Source: Acanthochlamys bracteata (lineage: Eukaryota; Streptophyta; Magnoliopsida; Pandanales; Velloziaceae). Taken from it: DNA of 64,000 nt. Position numbers and translations under genes: made by a program. This document shows positions 10,926 to 23,610 of the stretch, one piece after another. The number at the start of each line of letters is the position of its first letter. The stretch's first letter is position 1. Location of the stretch: assembly GCA_019914995.1 (NCBI GenBank), contig CM034144.1, positions 6,479,489-6,543,488 of the forward strand, in the 5' to 3' direction. The notes below the pieces were generated by a model, which saw nothing but the letters and a program-made list of their open reading frames with translations, was not told the origin of the DNA and made no database searches.

Positions 10926-13900
10926 TCTGTACCGTTGTATTACGCTTGTTATGCGGGGCATGCGGAAGATGCCCAGATGTTGCTTGAAGCTGGTGTGATT
11001 TGTGCTGAACGAACCTTCGAGGTGACAGGTTTTTGTCTCTTATTTTTTAGGTGAATTTTTAGTTTTGGATAGGGTTTTGTGTGAAAAGGTTGCAATCATG
11101 TTGGTTTATTGGCTCTGAAATGTTGTGTCATCTTGATGCTTGAGTGTGGTTCTGAAATGTTGTAAACTTGTAATGTGTGTTCTGTGAAAAAGTTGCATTT
11201 TTTATTTATTTATTCTGAAGATGTTGCAATATTGGGAAAAGTGATAGTTTTTTCGGTGGGTGAAATTGTGGAAGAAGTTATTGATTTCGAACTTTTCTGC
11301 TAGTGTAATAGGTGATGGTTTTGGATACTGAAAAACAAAACCATATTGTCTGTTGTTGCTGTTGCGGTTGATTCGAGAAGGTTAATTAACTGTAATGCTA
11401 CAGACCTCCAGTGTTGCGGAGAAGACTTGGTTCTGATAAAATATTCCATGTATCTCTTTGTTGATTTTACTAGAGTAGCTCTGTCTCCAATGTGGGATAA
11501 GTGTTTCTATGAATCAGAGTGAGGATATTGGGGGCTTGACTGTCTGGATAAGATTTGCATTTTGATCTGTTGTTGATAGTATTGCAAAAGGTCAGAGATT
11601 CAGGCGCTAAGATTTTGGAATAAATTTTACTCTGTCACCTGACATAAATAAAATTCGTCAGGTGTCACAATGCGGCCTTGAGTTTGAGGGTGAGGAAGTT
11701 GCTGAGTAGGTATAAGGCGAGGCCACCCCCATTGGCACCACCGGCAGCAGCACTCAGGGTAGGATACATTTTTTGGTTGTGCTGCTAACCGGAAAGCTTT
11801 CCTGGTACTTTAATGGCTTGTGCAGGTGAAGTATTCAATGGCCCTGAAATTTCTCGAGTGTTTCTTTTAAGGAAACTTTTGGTACCAAGTGAATAATGGT
11901 TAATGATTCTACTGAGATCCTATGCATTTTGTTCATTGTTCAAACTTATAAGCAGCTGGTCTCTTGTTTGAGACATTTTCTATGTTATATTTTGCAAGAT
12001 GTAAAAGAATACCTGGATTGAATAAGGAAAATGACCCCTTGTTGGTAGTGATTTTGCATACATGAAAACATGTTGGCATATATTAAAACTAGTATTGTAG
12101 CTATAATGGAATACCTTGGAATGACCTTAGTTTCCCTGAGGCTTTCATTTCTCTAATGTAGGTGGAATTATGGGATTACCCACTTTTTGCAAGACTAGGC
12201 CACCCCAATTTATGAAATTATCACATCGCTCTTGGTGTACACACATACTGGCACTTTATGCTTGACCACTGTGTTATGTTACTGATCATATTGGAAATGC
12301 CTGCGTTTTGAGGCGGTTACAGACAGCCAGGATTTTAAAAAATATTGACTTGGTCTATTAGTTTAATAGTGGATCCATGCCTGAATATGAAACAAATTAT
12401 GTTCGCTTGCATCATGTGCATGCTGTTAATCTATAAAAAATTAACTGTACTTTCTATACACAGAGATATTGTTGATTGTGCTTTTACATGCAAGAAAATT
12501 GTTGTTGCCAGATGATATTCAACTAGTAGAGCTTGATACCAAAAGCAAACTACACACAAAGTGTAACTCTGAAATGACGCTGATGGTCGAGTTTGGAGTA
12601 CAAAAGGAATGCTCTGGAAATATGGCTTTTAAAACAGTTATTATTGATAATTGTTATTATTGGTAATTTGCTAATAAGTTGGTAAAAGTTAATATTTCAC
12701 GTTACCTTGGAATGGATAATATGGTTGCTGTAGCATAGATACTTGACTTGTTTCTAGAATCTGGATAGTTGATAGGCTGAATTTCAGATTGCAGGATTTA
12801 TTTATATATTATCATGTCGAAATTAGAATGTCCTTTGTTTTCTATTTTCCGGAGAATTAATTAATGGCTAATTTTCTTCAACAGGCCAATATATGTCCAA
12901 TGAGGAAGTTGAATGCTACTTCACTTCCTCCAGATATAAATTTTTATATTGATGGAAGACCTATTGAAGCTCACTGAGTTATTTTAAGTGCTCGATTTCC
13001 CTTTTTCAAGAGGAAGTTTGAAACTGATTGGAAGGAGAGAAAGGAAGTGAGAATCTCAAGCCAAAAGTTATCTCATACTAAGCATTGTATGGCCTAATAC
13101 ATTTCTTTTACTCTGATAGACTCGAGGTTGCAGTGATGACTTGGAGGATCTCGCACGCACCTTTAAGGCCTGCAAATGTGAGGAGCTGCAGGATATCATA
13201 GAAAAGGAATTGATACATCAAAGATATGCACAGCATAAGGCATTGAGGGCGATTGATAATTCCCAAAAAAAAATTTATCTTAGCTCGTCTCTGCCTGAGC
13301 AAGACAGGCTTCCTTCTGCAATGCATCGAATCTTGCAAAACTCCCTTGCAAAATCCATCACCGAACATGCAAATGATTCTGCTGATGATGAGGAGGATAC
13401 ATGCATGGTGCATTTGAGGCAACCACGTGACAAAAGAATTTTCTGTTGTCACCAAGTCATTTTAGCATCAAGATCAGAATATTTGAAGGCAATACTGTCC
13501 CGTACGACGGGTTTCCGTGGAGAAGGTTATGAATGCCCTCAACATACGCTTGCTCTTCTTGAGGTACATGACTTGAGTACAGAAGCATTTGAGAAACTGT
13601 TGGAATACATGTAAACTTTTGTGTATATATAGCTATAGCTTATTTCACACTAATCTTGGCTCTGAGAAATGTGGTTTGCTTTTAGGTAACAGATGGTTTG
13701 AAAGATGTGGACTCAGATCAGGTACACATGGAAAAACTTGCATTAACATAAATGTCACGTGTCTAGGATACCTGACTGCTATATTTGATTAATGTGTTAG
13801 GCTGAAGAGAGTCAAGATATTTGCCATTTCCTCTGAAATGTCTTGCTGCTGATGTATTATTACCGCACCTAGAGATGGCCCCACCAGCAGACGTTTGGCA

Positions 13901-14553
13901 TTGGCTTCTATTAGAAGATATGTACTGCTTCCTCCACCTCAGACTTCTTTCTTCTTTGTTGCATTTTCGTTGTGAGGTATTGTTTAATTATTATAGGAAA
14001 CATCTCGAGTAATTGACTGAACTATATTACTATAGAAAGCAAAGTTTCTGAGGTATAAGTCAATTCTTCTAGTCAATGACATGTGATGAATGACATTTGA
14101 TGGAATATTATTTGGCATCTGCGAATCAATGAGATTGGAGGTACTTAAAGATTTTAGAATCAAATGATGTTCGTGCATTTCCTTACGTTTGACTCGTTTC
14201 ATCTGACCATCACACAGGTTTGGCATCTTGAAGATAAGAGAATATTGTTAGATTTCATGACATGTAATTTTGAGTCATTTGCTATACTCCAGATTCCGAG
14301 CAATGCTGTTAACTCTCCCGCCACCTTCTGGTCAGGATTCATTGCGCACAACACAACTGAGTGCTCCAGGAGCAGAGGGTAACAAAGACCAGGTCAACAT
14401 TCTTGATGACTTGCGTGAGAAGGGCTTGAGGTTGAAGCTGCAGAGCTTGAAAAGAGAGATGAGAGTGCTGCTTTATTTGACAAGCGGCTTGATATGCTCA
14501 TGCTTGTTGTGGAACAGGAAAAGAAAGACGCAGAATGCGATATCCAAGGATGA
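10926..14553 (+). pseudogene. Decayed ankyrin-repeat/BTB-POZ gene (At2g04740-like)
   Basis: The intact family has N-terminal ankyrin repeats and two BTB/POZ domains and probably serves as a CUL3 adaptor. Recognisable exons: 10926-11028 ([20 protein letters not shown]), 11662-11758 ([20 protein letters not shown]), 12895-13610 ([69 protein letters not shown]), 13686-13721 (TDGLKDVDSDQ), 13801 to about 13920 ([20 protein letters not shown]) and 14218-14553 ([11 protein letters not shown], then [20 protein letters not shown]; stop 14551-14553). Lesions: the 5' end is lost; one base is missing near 11,022 (FEGDRCH expected); an Arg codon has become TGA at 12975-12977; frameshifts lie near 13,078, 13,134 and 13,688; a small deletion lies near 13,818; further frame changes lie near 14,285 and 14,430. 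Splice sites are mostly kept, so it died after being a normal spliced gene. Transcription cannot be judged. Confidence 0.9.
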
Positions 14554-14876
14554 TAAAATCTGTGTGAAATGTTTGCCGCCGGTTGGAAGCATCGAACTCT
14601 ATGACCCTGTCCAATGCCTTTTAACTGGAAAAGTTTTGAGAGTACAGAAAAAGAAAATTGCTCTAGTTTCATTATTATGTATGTTCTTTTAGCCTGCATA
14701 TTGACGAAGTCAAAGTTTTGTAAAGAAAATTTTTCAGCGAGAACTTTTGTACATTGTTAAAAAGAAATAATATAATTTTATGTTGCTTAAAGTACTAAAT
14801 TTCTTATATCTTATATTTAGCAGAATTATTGCTCTCCCATTTTTGTGATATTATATTTTTGGTATGTTTTAGGGAT

Positions 14877-15103
14877 TGTTTTGTTCAGCTTATAAAAAAC
14901 TAATTTATTAATTTTTAATTTTATATTTTGTAATATATATTTTATAAATATTTTATTTGAAAATTTAAAAAATATAATAAAAAATTTTACGTAATAAAAT
15001 TTTATATTATATATATATATATATAATAAATATAATTTATTTTTAAAAAAATAAAAATATTTTTAATTCTAAAAAAATTTTATTTCAAAGACGCTTGCAA
15101 ATT
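14877..15103. repeat. AT-rich MITE-like repeat, family 1
   Basis: Left end GTTTTGTTCAGCTTATAAAA and right end TTTCAAAGACGCTTGC. Between them are the A/T runs of the family and a TATATATATATA tract near 15,010. Confidence 0.55.
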
Positions 15104-15203
15104 CCGTTAATGCATACACATAAATTAAACTTTTTGTGCTCAAATTAAATAGTCTACTAAATTAACCAAATTAGATACTCCACTAATAATCAAATAATAG
15201 TAC

Positions 15204-15452
15204 GCGTTTGGAAGTCCCTATAAAATAAAACTTCTATGAAATAAAAAATATTTTTATCTTTTTATAAAAATAAACTCTATTTTTTATTTTTAAAAAATAA
15301 TAAAAATATGCAATAAAAAAATCTCACTCCGTAGAATTTTTCTACACTTTCTAAATTTTTAAATAAATTATTTATATATCTATAAAATATATATTAAAAA
15401 ATATAAAATAAAAAAAATTAATAAATAATTTTTTATAAGCTGCGCCAAACGC
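15204..15452. repeat. AT-rich MITE-like repeat, family 1, with clear terminal inverted repeats
   Basis: The ends GCGTTTGGAAGTCCCTATAA (15204) and TTATAAGCTGCGCCAAACGC (ending 15452) are inverted copies with the consensus GCGTTTGG...CTTATAA. This is the best preserved copy for defining the family ends. Length is about 249 bases and it carries no gene. Confidence 0.7.
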
Positions 15453-15663
15453 ACTTTATAACACCAATATAAAGTGTTGTACTTCCCATTTCTTGGGTGC
15501 TTATTTTGCAAATTCTTACTTCCTTATTTGGGTCCTAAGTGCAACTTGTGATAATATCTCGTAGCTATTCACAAAAACTTTACTCTTCGCTTTTCTCAAG
15601 TTTCGATTTGTTGTTTCTTTCTAGGGTTTTTGTACTAGAAACAATCTAATCGAATTCTCAGAG

Positions 15664-18600
15664 ATGGAATCGCCACCGCCGGAGAACGGCAGCGGAAGTG
15701 TTCTCCCGTTAGCACCATACAGCAGCGACGATGAAGAAGAATTGCTCCGAAAACAACAGCTACAACAGAAACCGAAACTGAACCAGAACGGCTACACACA
15801 CGAGGTAGAAGAAGAAGAAGAAGAGGAGGAGCTAAGGCCGCCGCAGCCAAAGAGACAGCGGCAGGTGGAGATACGGAGAGACTGTCCCTATCTCGACACT
15901 GTTAATCGACATGTGAGTTCTTTTTTTTTTTTGGTTGGTTGGTTGGTTTCTTTTTTGGGAGTTATTGAGGAGGCGTTTGATTTATTTTTTGGGGGTTATA
16001 GATTTGTTATTTTGTAGCTTATGTGAAAGAGTGTTTAGTTTTTTTCCGAGGAAATTTTTGTAAGTGGAAGTAGTCTGTGGAGTGGAGTGAAATTGATTCT
16101 AGTGAAGTTATGAGTAATGTATAATATACCACTAAAAGAAAGCTTAGGGATCAATTTTGGAATTCGGTAGTGTTTAAGTGTTCTTGGTTTAGGAGTTCTG
16201 TTGGAATAAGATGTGAATGGATGGTTCATAAGGTTGCTTGTGCTCGTCTTGAGCTACAGTTTAAGTAGATTGTGCACAGTTTTTGAGCTTTAGTGCTTTT
16301 AATTCTTGAAGATGGTCTTACGAAACGTGAAGTCAGTCCTGATCTTATGTTGTTTGCTGTCATTGAGGCGTTATAAGCGAATGGAATCATAATGCACAAG
16401 TTCAAATTCACAACTCCTACTTCCTTTGTTTGAGGACCCATCTACGCTTTAGGATCTTCTGCTTTGTTCTGTATGCTTATTACCCAGTATCCTAATGAAT
16501 GGTACAGTTAGAAATTTCTTCTACACAAGTAGTTGTAAATTTGTTGCTGATGTGTCTGGTAGTATCCTAAGAAAGGAGCTTATAAAGCCTTTTCATTTTC
16601 CTATAACAGGTTCTGGATTTTGATTTCGAGAAGTTTTGCTCTATTTCTCTATCAAATTTGAATGTATATGCATGTCTCGTCTGTGGGAAGTATTATCAAG
16701 GGAGAGGCCTGAATTCTCATGCATATACACATAGCTTGGAAGCAGGGCATCATGTGTTTATCAATCTGGAGACGGAAAGAGTTTATTGCCTTCCTGATGG
16801 ATATGAAATCAATGATCCATCCTTAGATGACATCCGCCATGTTTTAAACCCCAGGTTAGTTTTTATTTTCTCATAGGATAGGAGCTTCTGAACTTTGCTT
16901 CTGCTCCTTATAATGCAGTACTTCTTTGACAATTGTTTTTCTAAAGTGTTTCCTGTTATTTATTGATGAAAAGCAGTGTCCAATGGGTTCCAACTATTTT
17001 TCAGTTTTTGAAATTAAAAGATTGATGTAAGTCATGCTATGACTGAATTTTCAGAGCCATATATGATCCAGCAAAAAGCTGAGGCATATATGGTGGAGTA
17101 AAAAGCTTTCACAAGTCAATGTGATGATACCTTGATTGATTGCATGAAAATTTTCTACTAGCAGAGTTGTAGTTATCATTGCAGTCAAGTGACTGTCTCC
17201 TTTCAATTTTTCCTTCTCCTTTTTGAGGTCTTGTACTTGTTTATTGCTTAATCCATTGTCTGACCTACTTTCTTGAATTTGTAAACTATGATGGCTGTTT
17301 GTATGTGTGATATAACATGATGGATTCCAGTACTCCTAAGGAGTGACTTGTTTCTTCATCTAATATAAAAATCTGTTCATCTGGATTTTGTATCGTAAGA
17401 GAAGCTGTGACAGTATGCTGGTATAAGTAGGAACTAGAAAGATAACCGGCAATAGCTTGTAAAAATTAATGGCTTGCACTGTTGTACAATGAAGGTCTAG
17501 AATATCCAAGTTGAGGACAGCTACTGTGGTATAGCTTACTTTGGAATTGTTGAAGTTCAAGATTGTCTTCCAATAAAAGTAAATTGGACTAAGGCAACTT
17601 AGGATCCTAACTTATGTTATCAATGAGTGCACATTTCTGAAGAGACAAAGACTACTGGCTGGTGTCAACATTATGTGTGCATTTGCAAGTATGCAAACAT
17701 GGTTCATGAACTAAGAGTTGATAGTATTATGTCCCTTTCATGTATGCATGGAATAACGTATTACGCACATTCTTTTAGTAAACATAAAGTAAACAAATAG
17801 CTATGAGGAAATTACCTGCCTCAATGTGATTATTGCAACTTTTTTTTTTCAACCTGATCTAAGTTTGTTCTCACCCTGCATTCTCAGATTTACTAAGGAT
17901 CAGGTATTGCACCTTGATGAGAGCAGGCAATGGTCAAGGGCACTTGATGGCTCAAACTATCTTCCTGGAATAGTGAGTTAGTTTAGCTGTGCTTTAATTG
18001 TTGTTGCTGTCAGAACCATGATGATCCATGGAAACAATGGATCTGATGCATTACCAACTTACTTGCTAGAACGCTTCACCAAAAAACCACCAAAAAATTT
18101 TCAATAGAAATTGCCATACCAAGTTTCTGGTTTAGCTTTAACAAGTATTCTTATGGAGACGTGTTCTTACCTTTCATTCAGGTCGGTCTTAACAACATCC
18201 AGGAGACGGATTTTGTTAATGTAACAATTCAATCTTTGATGAGAGTGACACCTTTGAGAAACTTCTTTCTTCTCCCTGAAAATTATGAAAATAGCAAATC
18301 TCCGCTTGTTCATCGATTTGGAGAACTTACACGAAAGATTTGGCATGCACGGAACTTCAAAGGACAGGTTTGCTTCATCTCTTTTATTATTGATGTTTGC
18401 GATGGTCTAGGTTTAACCTTCATTGGTTTGTTTACTCAGACATTTTAATTTGCAGGTTAGTCCCCATGAATTTTTACAAGCAGTTATGAAAGCTAGTAAC
18501 AAGAGATTCCAAATAGGAGTCCAATCAGATCCAGTCGAATTTATGTCTTGGCTACTTAACACCCTTCATCAAGAGCTTAGACATCCCAAGAGAAAGAACA

Positions 18601-19898
18601 AAAGCATCATTCATGACTGCTTTCAGGTTAAACTTTTGCCTGAGCTCGTTTGTCCATGATTGGAACTTTTGATTTGAATACTGCCAGGTGCATTACATTT
18701 TGCTCTGGGCAATGGCAGGGGAAACTGGAAGTTGTCAAAGAAATTCAAAGGAAGCAGCTGACTGAGAAGAAAGATGGCAGTGAGGATCACAACAATGGCA
18801 GTTCTGCTACGGATGGTGGAATTCTACATGATAACGCGGTTAGGGAAACATCTAGAGTTCCTTTCCTGATGCTTGGCCTTGACTTGCCTCCTCCACCTCT
18901 GTTTAAAGATGCAATGGAGAAAAATATTATTCCACAGGTATTTTTATTTTGGATGAAATTTGAGCTTTATTTTGCCTTGGATTCTTATATAGTGGTAGTT
19001 TATGTTTTGATATAAATAGCATAAGGATTGTAATGTTGAAAGTATTGACGTTGATAGATGTGCGTTGTAATGATTCCCTATGGTAATGATTCCCTAATTC
19101 TCAGACTTGCTTTTAAGGTTTCTCTGAGGTATAATCTTTACATTGAAAGATGATTTTTCTGTATAGGCATTCAGAAACCATATTAGGAATATTTGAAAAA
19201 CTTGGCTTTGTTTTGGGAAAAATGCATTGCCTACTCTTTTGTAGAAATTAATAGGATTTTTATGGTTATATCTTTAGGTGCCTCTCTTTAACATATTAAA
19301 GAAGTTCGATGGGCAGTCTGTCACAGAAGTCGTTCGTCCATGCATTGCAAGGATGAGATATCGGGTCATCAAGCTTCCAAAGTATCTTATTCTTCACATG
19401 CGCAGATTTACAAAGAATAACTTCTTTGTAGAAAAGAATCCGACACTTGGTACTTTTACAATTCTAGAAAATGATTCCATTATGTTGTAGTTGAAATTGC
19501 ATGTGGTTGATTTTTTTTCTCCTTTTTTGATATGTTCACACTTTCTATACCAGTCAACTTCCCAGTCAAGAATCTTGAATTGAAAGATTATATTCCACTG
19601 CCCACACCAAAGGAGAATGAAAAACAGCGGTCTAAGTATGATCTCATAGCCAATATAGTGCATGATGGCAAGCCAGGAGAGGGATCTTATAGGGTTTTTG
19701 TGCAGCGTAAATCAGAAGAATTATGGTATACCAATTTCTGCAAGCTTTACGACCCCGATTCTTTTTGGTCAAGATAAGAACCCAACATTGGCTTCACTTT
19801 GCAGGTATGAAGTTCAGGATCTCCATGTTATGGAGACCCTTCCTCAAATGGTTGCACTTTCAGAGGCCCACATGCAAATTTATGAACAGCAGGAGTGA
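15664..19898 (+). CDS. USP39: USP39-like U4/U6.U5 tri-snRNP-associated protein 2
   Basis: Relative of human USP39 and yeast Sad1, which are needed for spliceosome activation and stay with the tri-snRNP in the nucleus. Nine exons: 15664-15912, 16610-16854, 17888-17972, 18182-18367, 18456-18626, 18719-18937, 19278-19449, 19554-19725, 19805-19898; 1,593 bases, 530 residues. The N-terminus is acidic with a Glu run (near residue 50) and a basic PKRQRQVEIRRDCPYLDTVN start to the folded part. A zinc-finger UBP domain follows (about 84-190; Cys93, Cys105, Cys108 in CLVCGKYYQG). The USP fold begins VGLNNIQETDFVNVTIQSLM, where the catalytic Cys of active enzymes is Asp203. The His box reads GSYRVFVQRKSEELWYEVQD and lacks the catalytic His. 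The protein is therefore not expected to cleave ubiquitin, as in the rest of the family. The last intron is only 79 bases. Confidence 0.95.
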
Positions 19899-21040
19899 TA
19901 GAGATCCATGGAGCAGTCATTTGGTGGTGGCACTTGGTTATTGTCTCATGAAAAGAGAGGTAGTAAGAAGAGTTTTCGCATAGCTTCAGCTGTGAATTTT
20001 GTTGAATCACTTTTGGGGTTAGTCAAGCTCTATAGCCAGCTTGTGGAATCACTTCGATCGAGCGCTCTGGCTAATGTATTAATAAGCTAATTTATTATGG
20101 AATTTTCCTTACCCGCTTATAGAAAAATAACAATATCAGCATCTGTACAATTCAAAATTTTAATGAGCTTCCAGTTGTTCTGTTTACAGAATGTTACATG
20201 GAACTGTGTTGCCTACAAAACATCAGCGTCGATGTTCTGTTGGTACCATTGCTGAGTTACCTATCTATGGCTCTACTGATTTTTCTTTTTCTTTTTTGTC
20301 TTTGTTCTTCAACTCGAGTAGTGCGTGTTTCAAAATGTCTGGATCTTCAGTTTTTATGTTAGAATAGAGTTTTATATAATTTATATATTTTACATGTAAA
20401 TTAAATTCAGAATTATACTTCAAAATTACTATTTCAAAAGATAAACATTATTTTCAATTTATTTCAAATAAATATAATCGTGAAACAAAAATTAATTTTA
20501 TTTTTAACTTTTTTAAAAAAAATATTTAGCTGTTTAATTTTTGTTTTTGTAAATTTTACTTAAACGTGTGTTTGAAACAGATTCTTTGTGTGAAGCACTT
20601 GAATTATGAAACAGCATTACAATCATGAGTCATCGAACAGTACCGGTCGCATCTATCAAACCCATTTTTCGGGAATACTGTTCTCCTGTTCTTTGTCGTA
20701 CAAGCAGCCTATCTGCCTAATCAAGCCTATTTGCAACATTTACAGGTTGCAAATAAAAAAATAAAAGACAAATTTTTATAATTAATTACAAATAAATTTT
20801 AATTTTGATAGTTTAATTATCTTTAAGAATAAATTAAAAATTAAAAAATAGAATTATGTGAAAAAAGTATAAATAAAAAATTAAAATTAAATTCGAACGT
20901 AAAATTAAAAATTTTTAATTTTTTATATAAATAAAATATATAAAATTTCAAAACTCTAATTTTAATAAAAAAAAATTGGTACAGTCCTTTTAGTAAACCG
21001 GGAGCTTCTAGGATTTGAACCTCCTAGCTCTTGGAACGCT
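19899..21040. other. USP39 3' UTR and spacer; tRNA-like box near 21,015
   Basis: The first 200-300 bases are the likely 3' UTR. About 20,326-20,580 is AT-rich and bounded by GTGCGTGTTTCAAAATG and GTGTGTTTGAAACAG, a possible worn MITE. Read on the - strand, 21,000-21,050 has GGTTCAAATCC, which resembles the internal B box of tRNA genes, but no complete tRNA can be folded around it. Confidence 0.35.
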
Positions 21041-21047
21041 TGGCTGA

Positions 21048-21285
21048 CACTCCGTTTTAAATTACTTATAAAAAAAAATAATTTTTTAATTTTTATTTTC
21101 ATATATATATATATATATATATTTTATAAATATATATAATTAATTTAAAATTTAAAAAATATAATAAGATTTTATATAATAAGATTTTTTATTATATATA
21201 TTTTAAAATAAAAAAATAAACTTATTTCTAAAAAACAAAAAATATTTTTTATTAAAACAAATTTTATTTTATAATCGCTTTCAAT
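21048..21285. repeat. AT-rich MITE-like repeat, family 1
   Basis: Left end CCGTTTTAAATTACTTATAA, right end TTATAATCGCTTTCAATGAG. Contains an (AT)n tract near 21,100-21,121. Confidence 0.5.
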
Positions 21286-21494
21286 GAGTCAATAGAGTTA
21301 TGCACTGTTTTTGTTCGGCGTTTCGTTCTCGGAATCCGGTTACTGTATACAAAAACCAAGCGGAAATTAATTTGATTCAGATGAAGGCAGGCAAAGGGCA
21401 GAGTCACCAGAAGACAATACAGTAGAAAAGTGTGAGTTGTGAACAATTAGACCACACTTTTATAACTTAATTGAATTGAATTGGTTCCTAAAAA

Positions 21495-21715
21495 CTTCGC
21501 ACCAAACGCTAGTTTTTAATTTTGATTACATATTATATAATATATATTTTATAAAATTTAGTAAATTTATTAAAAAATTTTAAAAGTTTTATATAATAAA
21601 ATTATTTTAATTATATATATTATTAGTATTATTATTTCAAATAAAAAATAAAAAAATTATTTTTCAAAAATATTTTTTATTTTAAAATTTTTGTATTTTA
21701 TAAGTAATCTCATAC
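21495..21715. repeat. AT-rich MITE-like repeat, family 1
   Basis: Left end ACCAAACGCTAGTTTTTAAT and right end TTTATAAGTAATCTCATACG enclose the usual A/T-run interior. Confidence 0.5.
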
Positions 21716-22682
21716 GCCAACTAATTCATTCATGCCCATACCCACTGTTCATTCTTCACTCCCATGAATGATGCAAGCAGGAATTGTTTTTTCTCATTGC
21801 ACTACAAATGTTGTTGATTTGTTTTTCTAAGTAACTCAAAAATAAAGTTTTATATATTTTCTTTATTTTTTATTAATCTTTTATATTTTTTGTATCTGAA
21901 AAATAAATAAATCATAAATTATGATTACGTGGAGTGAAACGCTCTTAATTATAAAAAATATTTTTTTCAGTTGAGCTAGTGAAACTAGTAGTATAAATGT
22001 TATATTACGGCTTATATTTTAACTATATAAAAATGAGTTTTAATAAAATAAATTTTATTAAAATAAAATTAGATAAACAGTACTAATTAAAAAATATAAG
22101 ATAAAATTAGAATTAAAATTTGATATAAAAGTAATAATAAAACTCATAGTAATAATTAAAATACATATAAATTCTTTTTGTTTTTCTTCTGTATTGGCAG
22201 TTTTGTAGTTTTTGAAAGAACTAGGGTGGGTTTTTTTGTTGTAAAAGTCAAAGGAAGGTTTAAAAACTCTCTTTGTTTTTATCTCCCTCGAGCGCAATGC
22301 AAGGCGCGCATAATTTTGAAATGCGAAGGAAAAAAACAACCCCCCAACAAAACAACACAAACTACCATAAAATCTTTTAGAAATTTTGCTCAAACTTAAT
22401 TAACAAGATCATATTTTTAATCTTTTAAAATTTTATTTTATTTTTTTCAGATTTTAAATTATATCACTGTATATATTTTAAAAAGTTTACGTATTTTAAT
22501 TATTATTTGAAATTATATTTTTATCGAATGTTAGTTTTTTATCGAATTTCAGTTTTAAAAAACTTATTTTTAAAATTTAATTTTAAATAATTAAATTATA
22601 ATTATAATTTATAGAAAAAGAAATTTGCAAACAACCATATAGTTGATATTTGAATAGTATATATAATTTGTAACACTAAGTC
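21716..22682. other. AT-rich spacer without a gene
   Basis: Low-complexity A/T sequence with a short unique part at about 22,200-22,390 that contains several C- and A-rich runs. Open frames here have no coding character and no known family was recognised. Confidence 0.4.
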
Positions 22683-22938
22683 GGTGTTTGGCACTGCTTA
22701 TCGAAAATAATTTTTTAATATATTTTTATTTTATATTTTTTAATATATATTTTATAAATATTTAAAAAAATTTATTTAAAAATTTAAATATTGTAAAAAA
22801 ATTTTACAAATTAAAATTCTTTTATTACATATTTTTATTATTTTTTTTAAAATAAAAAAAATAAAACTTATTTTTTTAAAAAAATAAAAATATTTTTTAT
22901 TTAAAAATTTTTTTATTTCATAAGTACTATGAAACGCT
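22683..22938. repeat. AT-rich MITE-like repeat, family 1
   Basis: Left end CGGTGTTTGGCACTGCTTAT and right end ATAAGTACTATGAAACGCT are inverted copies of each other with a few mismatches. Confidence 0.65.
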
Positions 22939-23394
22939 CTCCTATTTTTTAAGCACTAGGATGCCATTTCTCGAGGAACCTAAATGCGACCAAAAAGTCA
23001 AGATCAATAACTTCAAAAACTTATTTCTTATGTCTTTGTTTATTTTATCTGTTTTTTAATTTTTAATTTTTAAAAAATATTTTAGAATAGTTTAAAAGTT
23101 TCTTTAAAAATTTAAAATATAAATAAATTATAAGTTACAAATTATAATATAATTTTTATATTCATAAAAATTGTATTTTTATTAAATTATGTTTTTGTTT
23201 TAAAACGATTCCTTAGACCTGTGATAATTAATTATTTAAGAGCTTCAATTATATTTATTTATTTATTATTTTACAATAAAAACATGGATATTTTAAAGAA
23301 CCTTCGACACATATTTCAGATAATTTCTTATATTTATTATTTTTACAAATTGCGACTTCAACACATTGACATCACAGTTCGCAATAGAAGCTTT

Positions 23395-23610
23395 GGGCGT
23401 TTGGTTCAACATTTTTTAAAACTTTTTTTTAAAATACTTTAATATATATTTTATAAATATTTAAAAATTTTATTTAAAATATTAGAAATGTAAAAAATTT
23501 TACATAATAAAATTTTTATTATTAAAAATAAAAAAAATAAAACTTATTTTTTAAAAAATAAAAATATCTTCTATTTTAAAAAAATTTTATTTTATAAATA
23601 ATTTCAAACG
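23395..23610. repeat. AT-rich MITE-like repeat, family 1
   Basis: Left end GGGCGTTTGGTTCAACATTT, right end ATAAATAATTTCAAACG. The interior matches the other copies closely (TAAATATTTAAAAATTTTAT). Confidence 0.6.

Larger units (their letters stand above)
14554..15663. other. Spacer with two AT-rich repeats and the USP39 promoter
   Basis: Holds family-1 repeats at about 14,877-15,103 and 15,204-15,452 (listed separately). The last 200 bases before 15,664 should be the promoter and short leader of the USP39-like gene. No further gene was seen. Confidence 0.5.

Noticed and set aside
12469-12666. 65-codon frame between the exons of the BTB pseudogene
   Set aside because: Lies where an intron is expected and has no similarity to the BTB or ankyrin parts.
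20970-21060. A tRNA gene
   Set aside because: Only a B-box-like motif is present; acceptor and anticodon arms cannot be formed.
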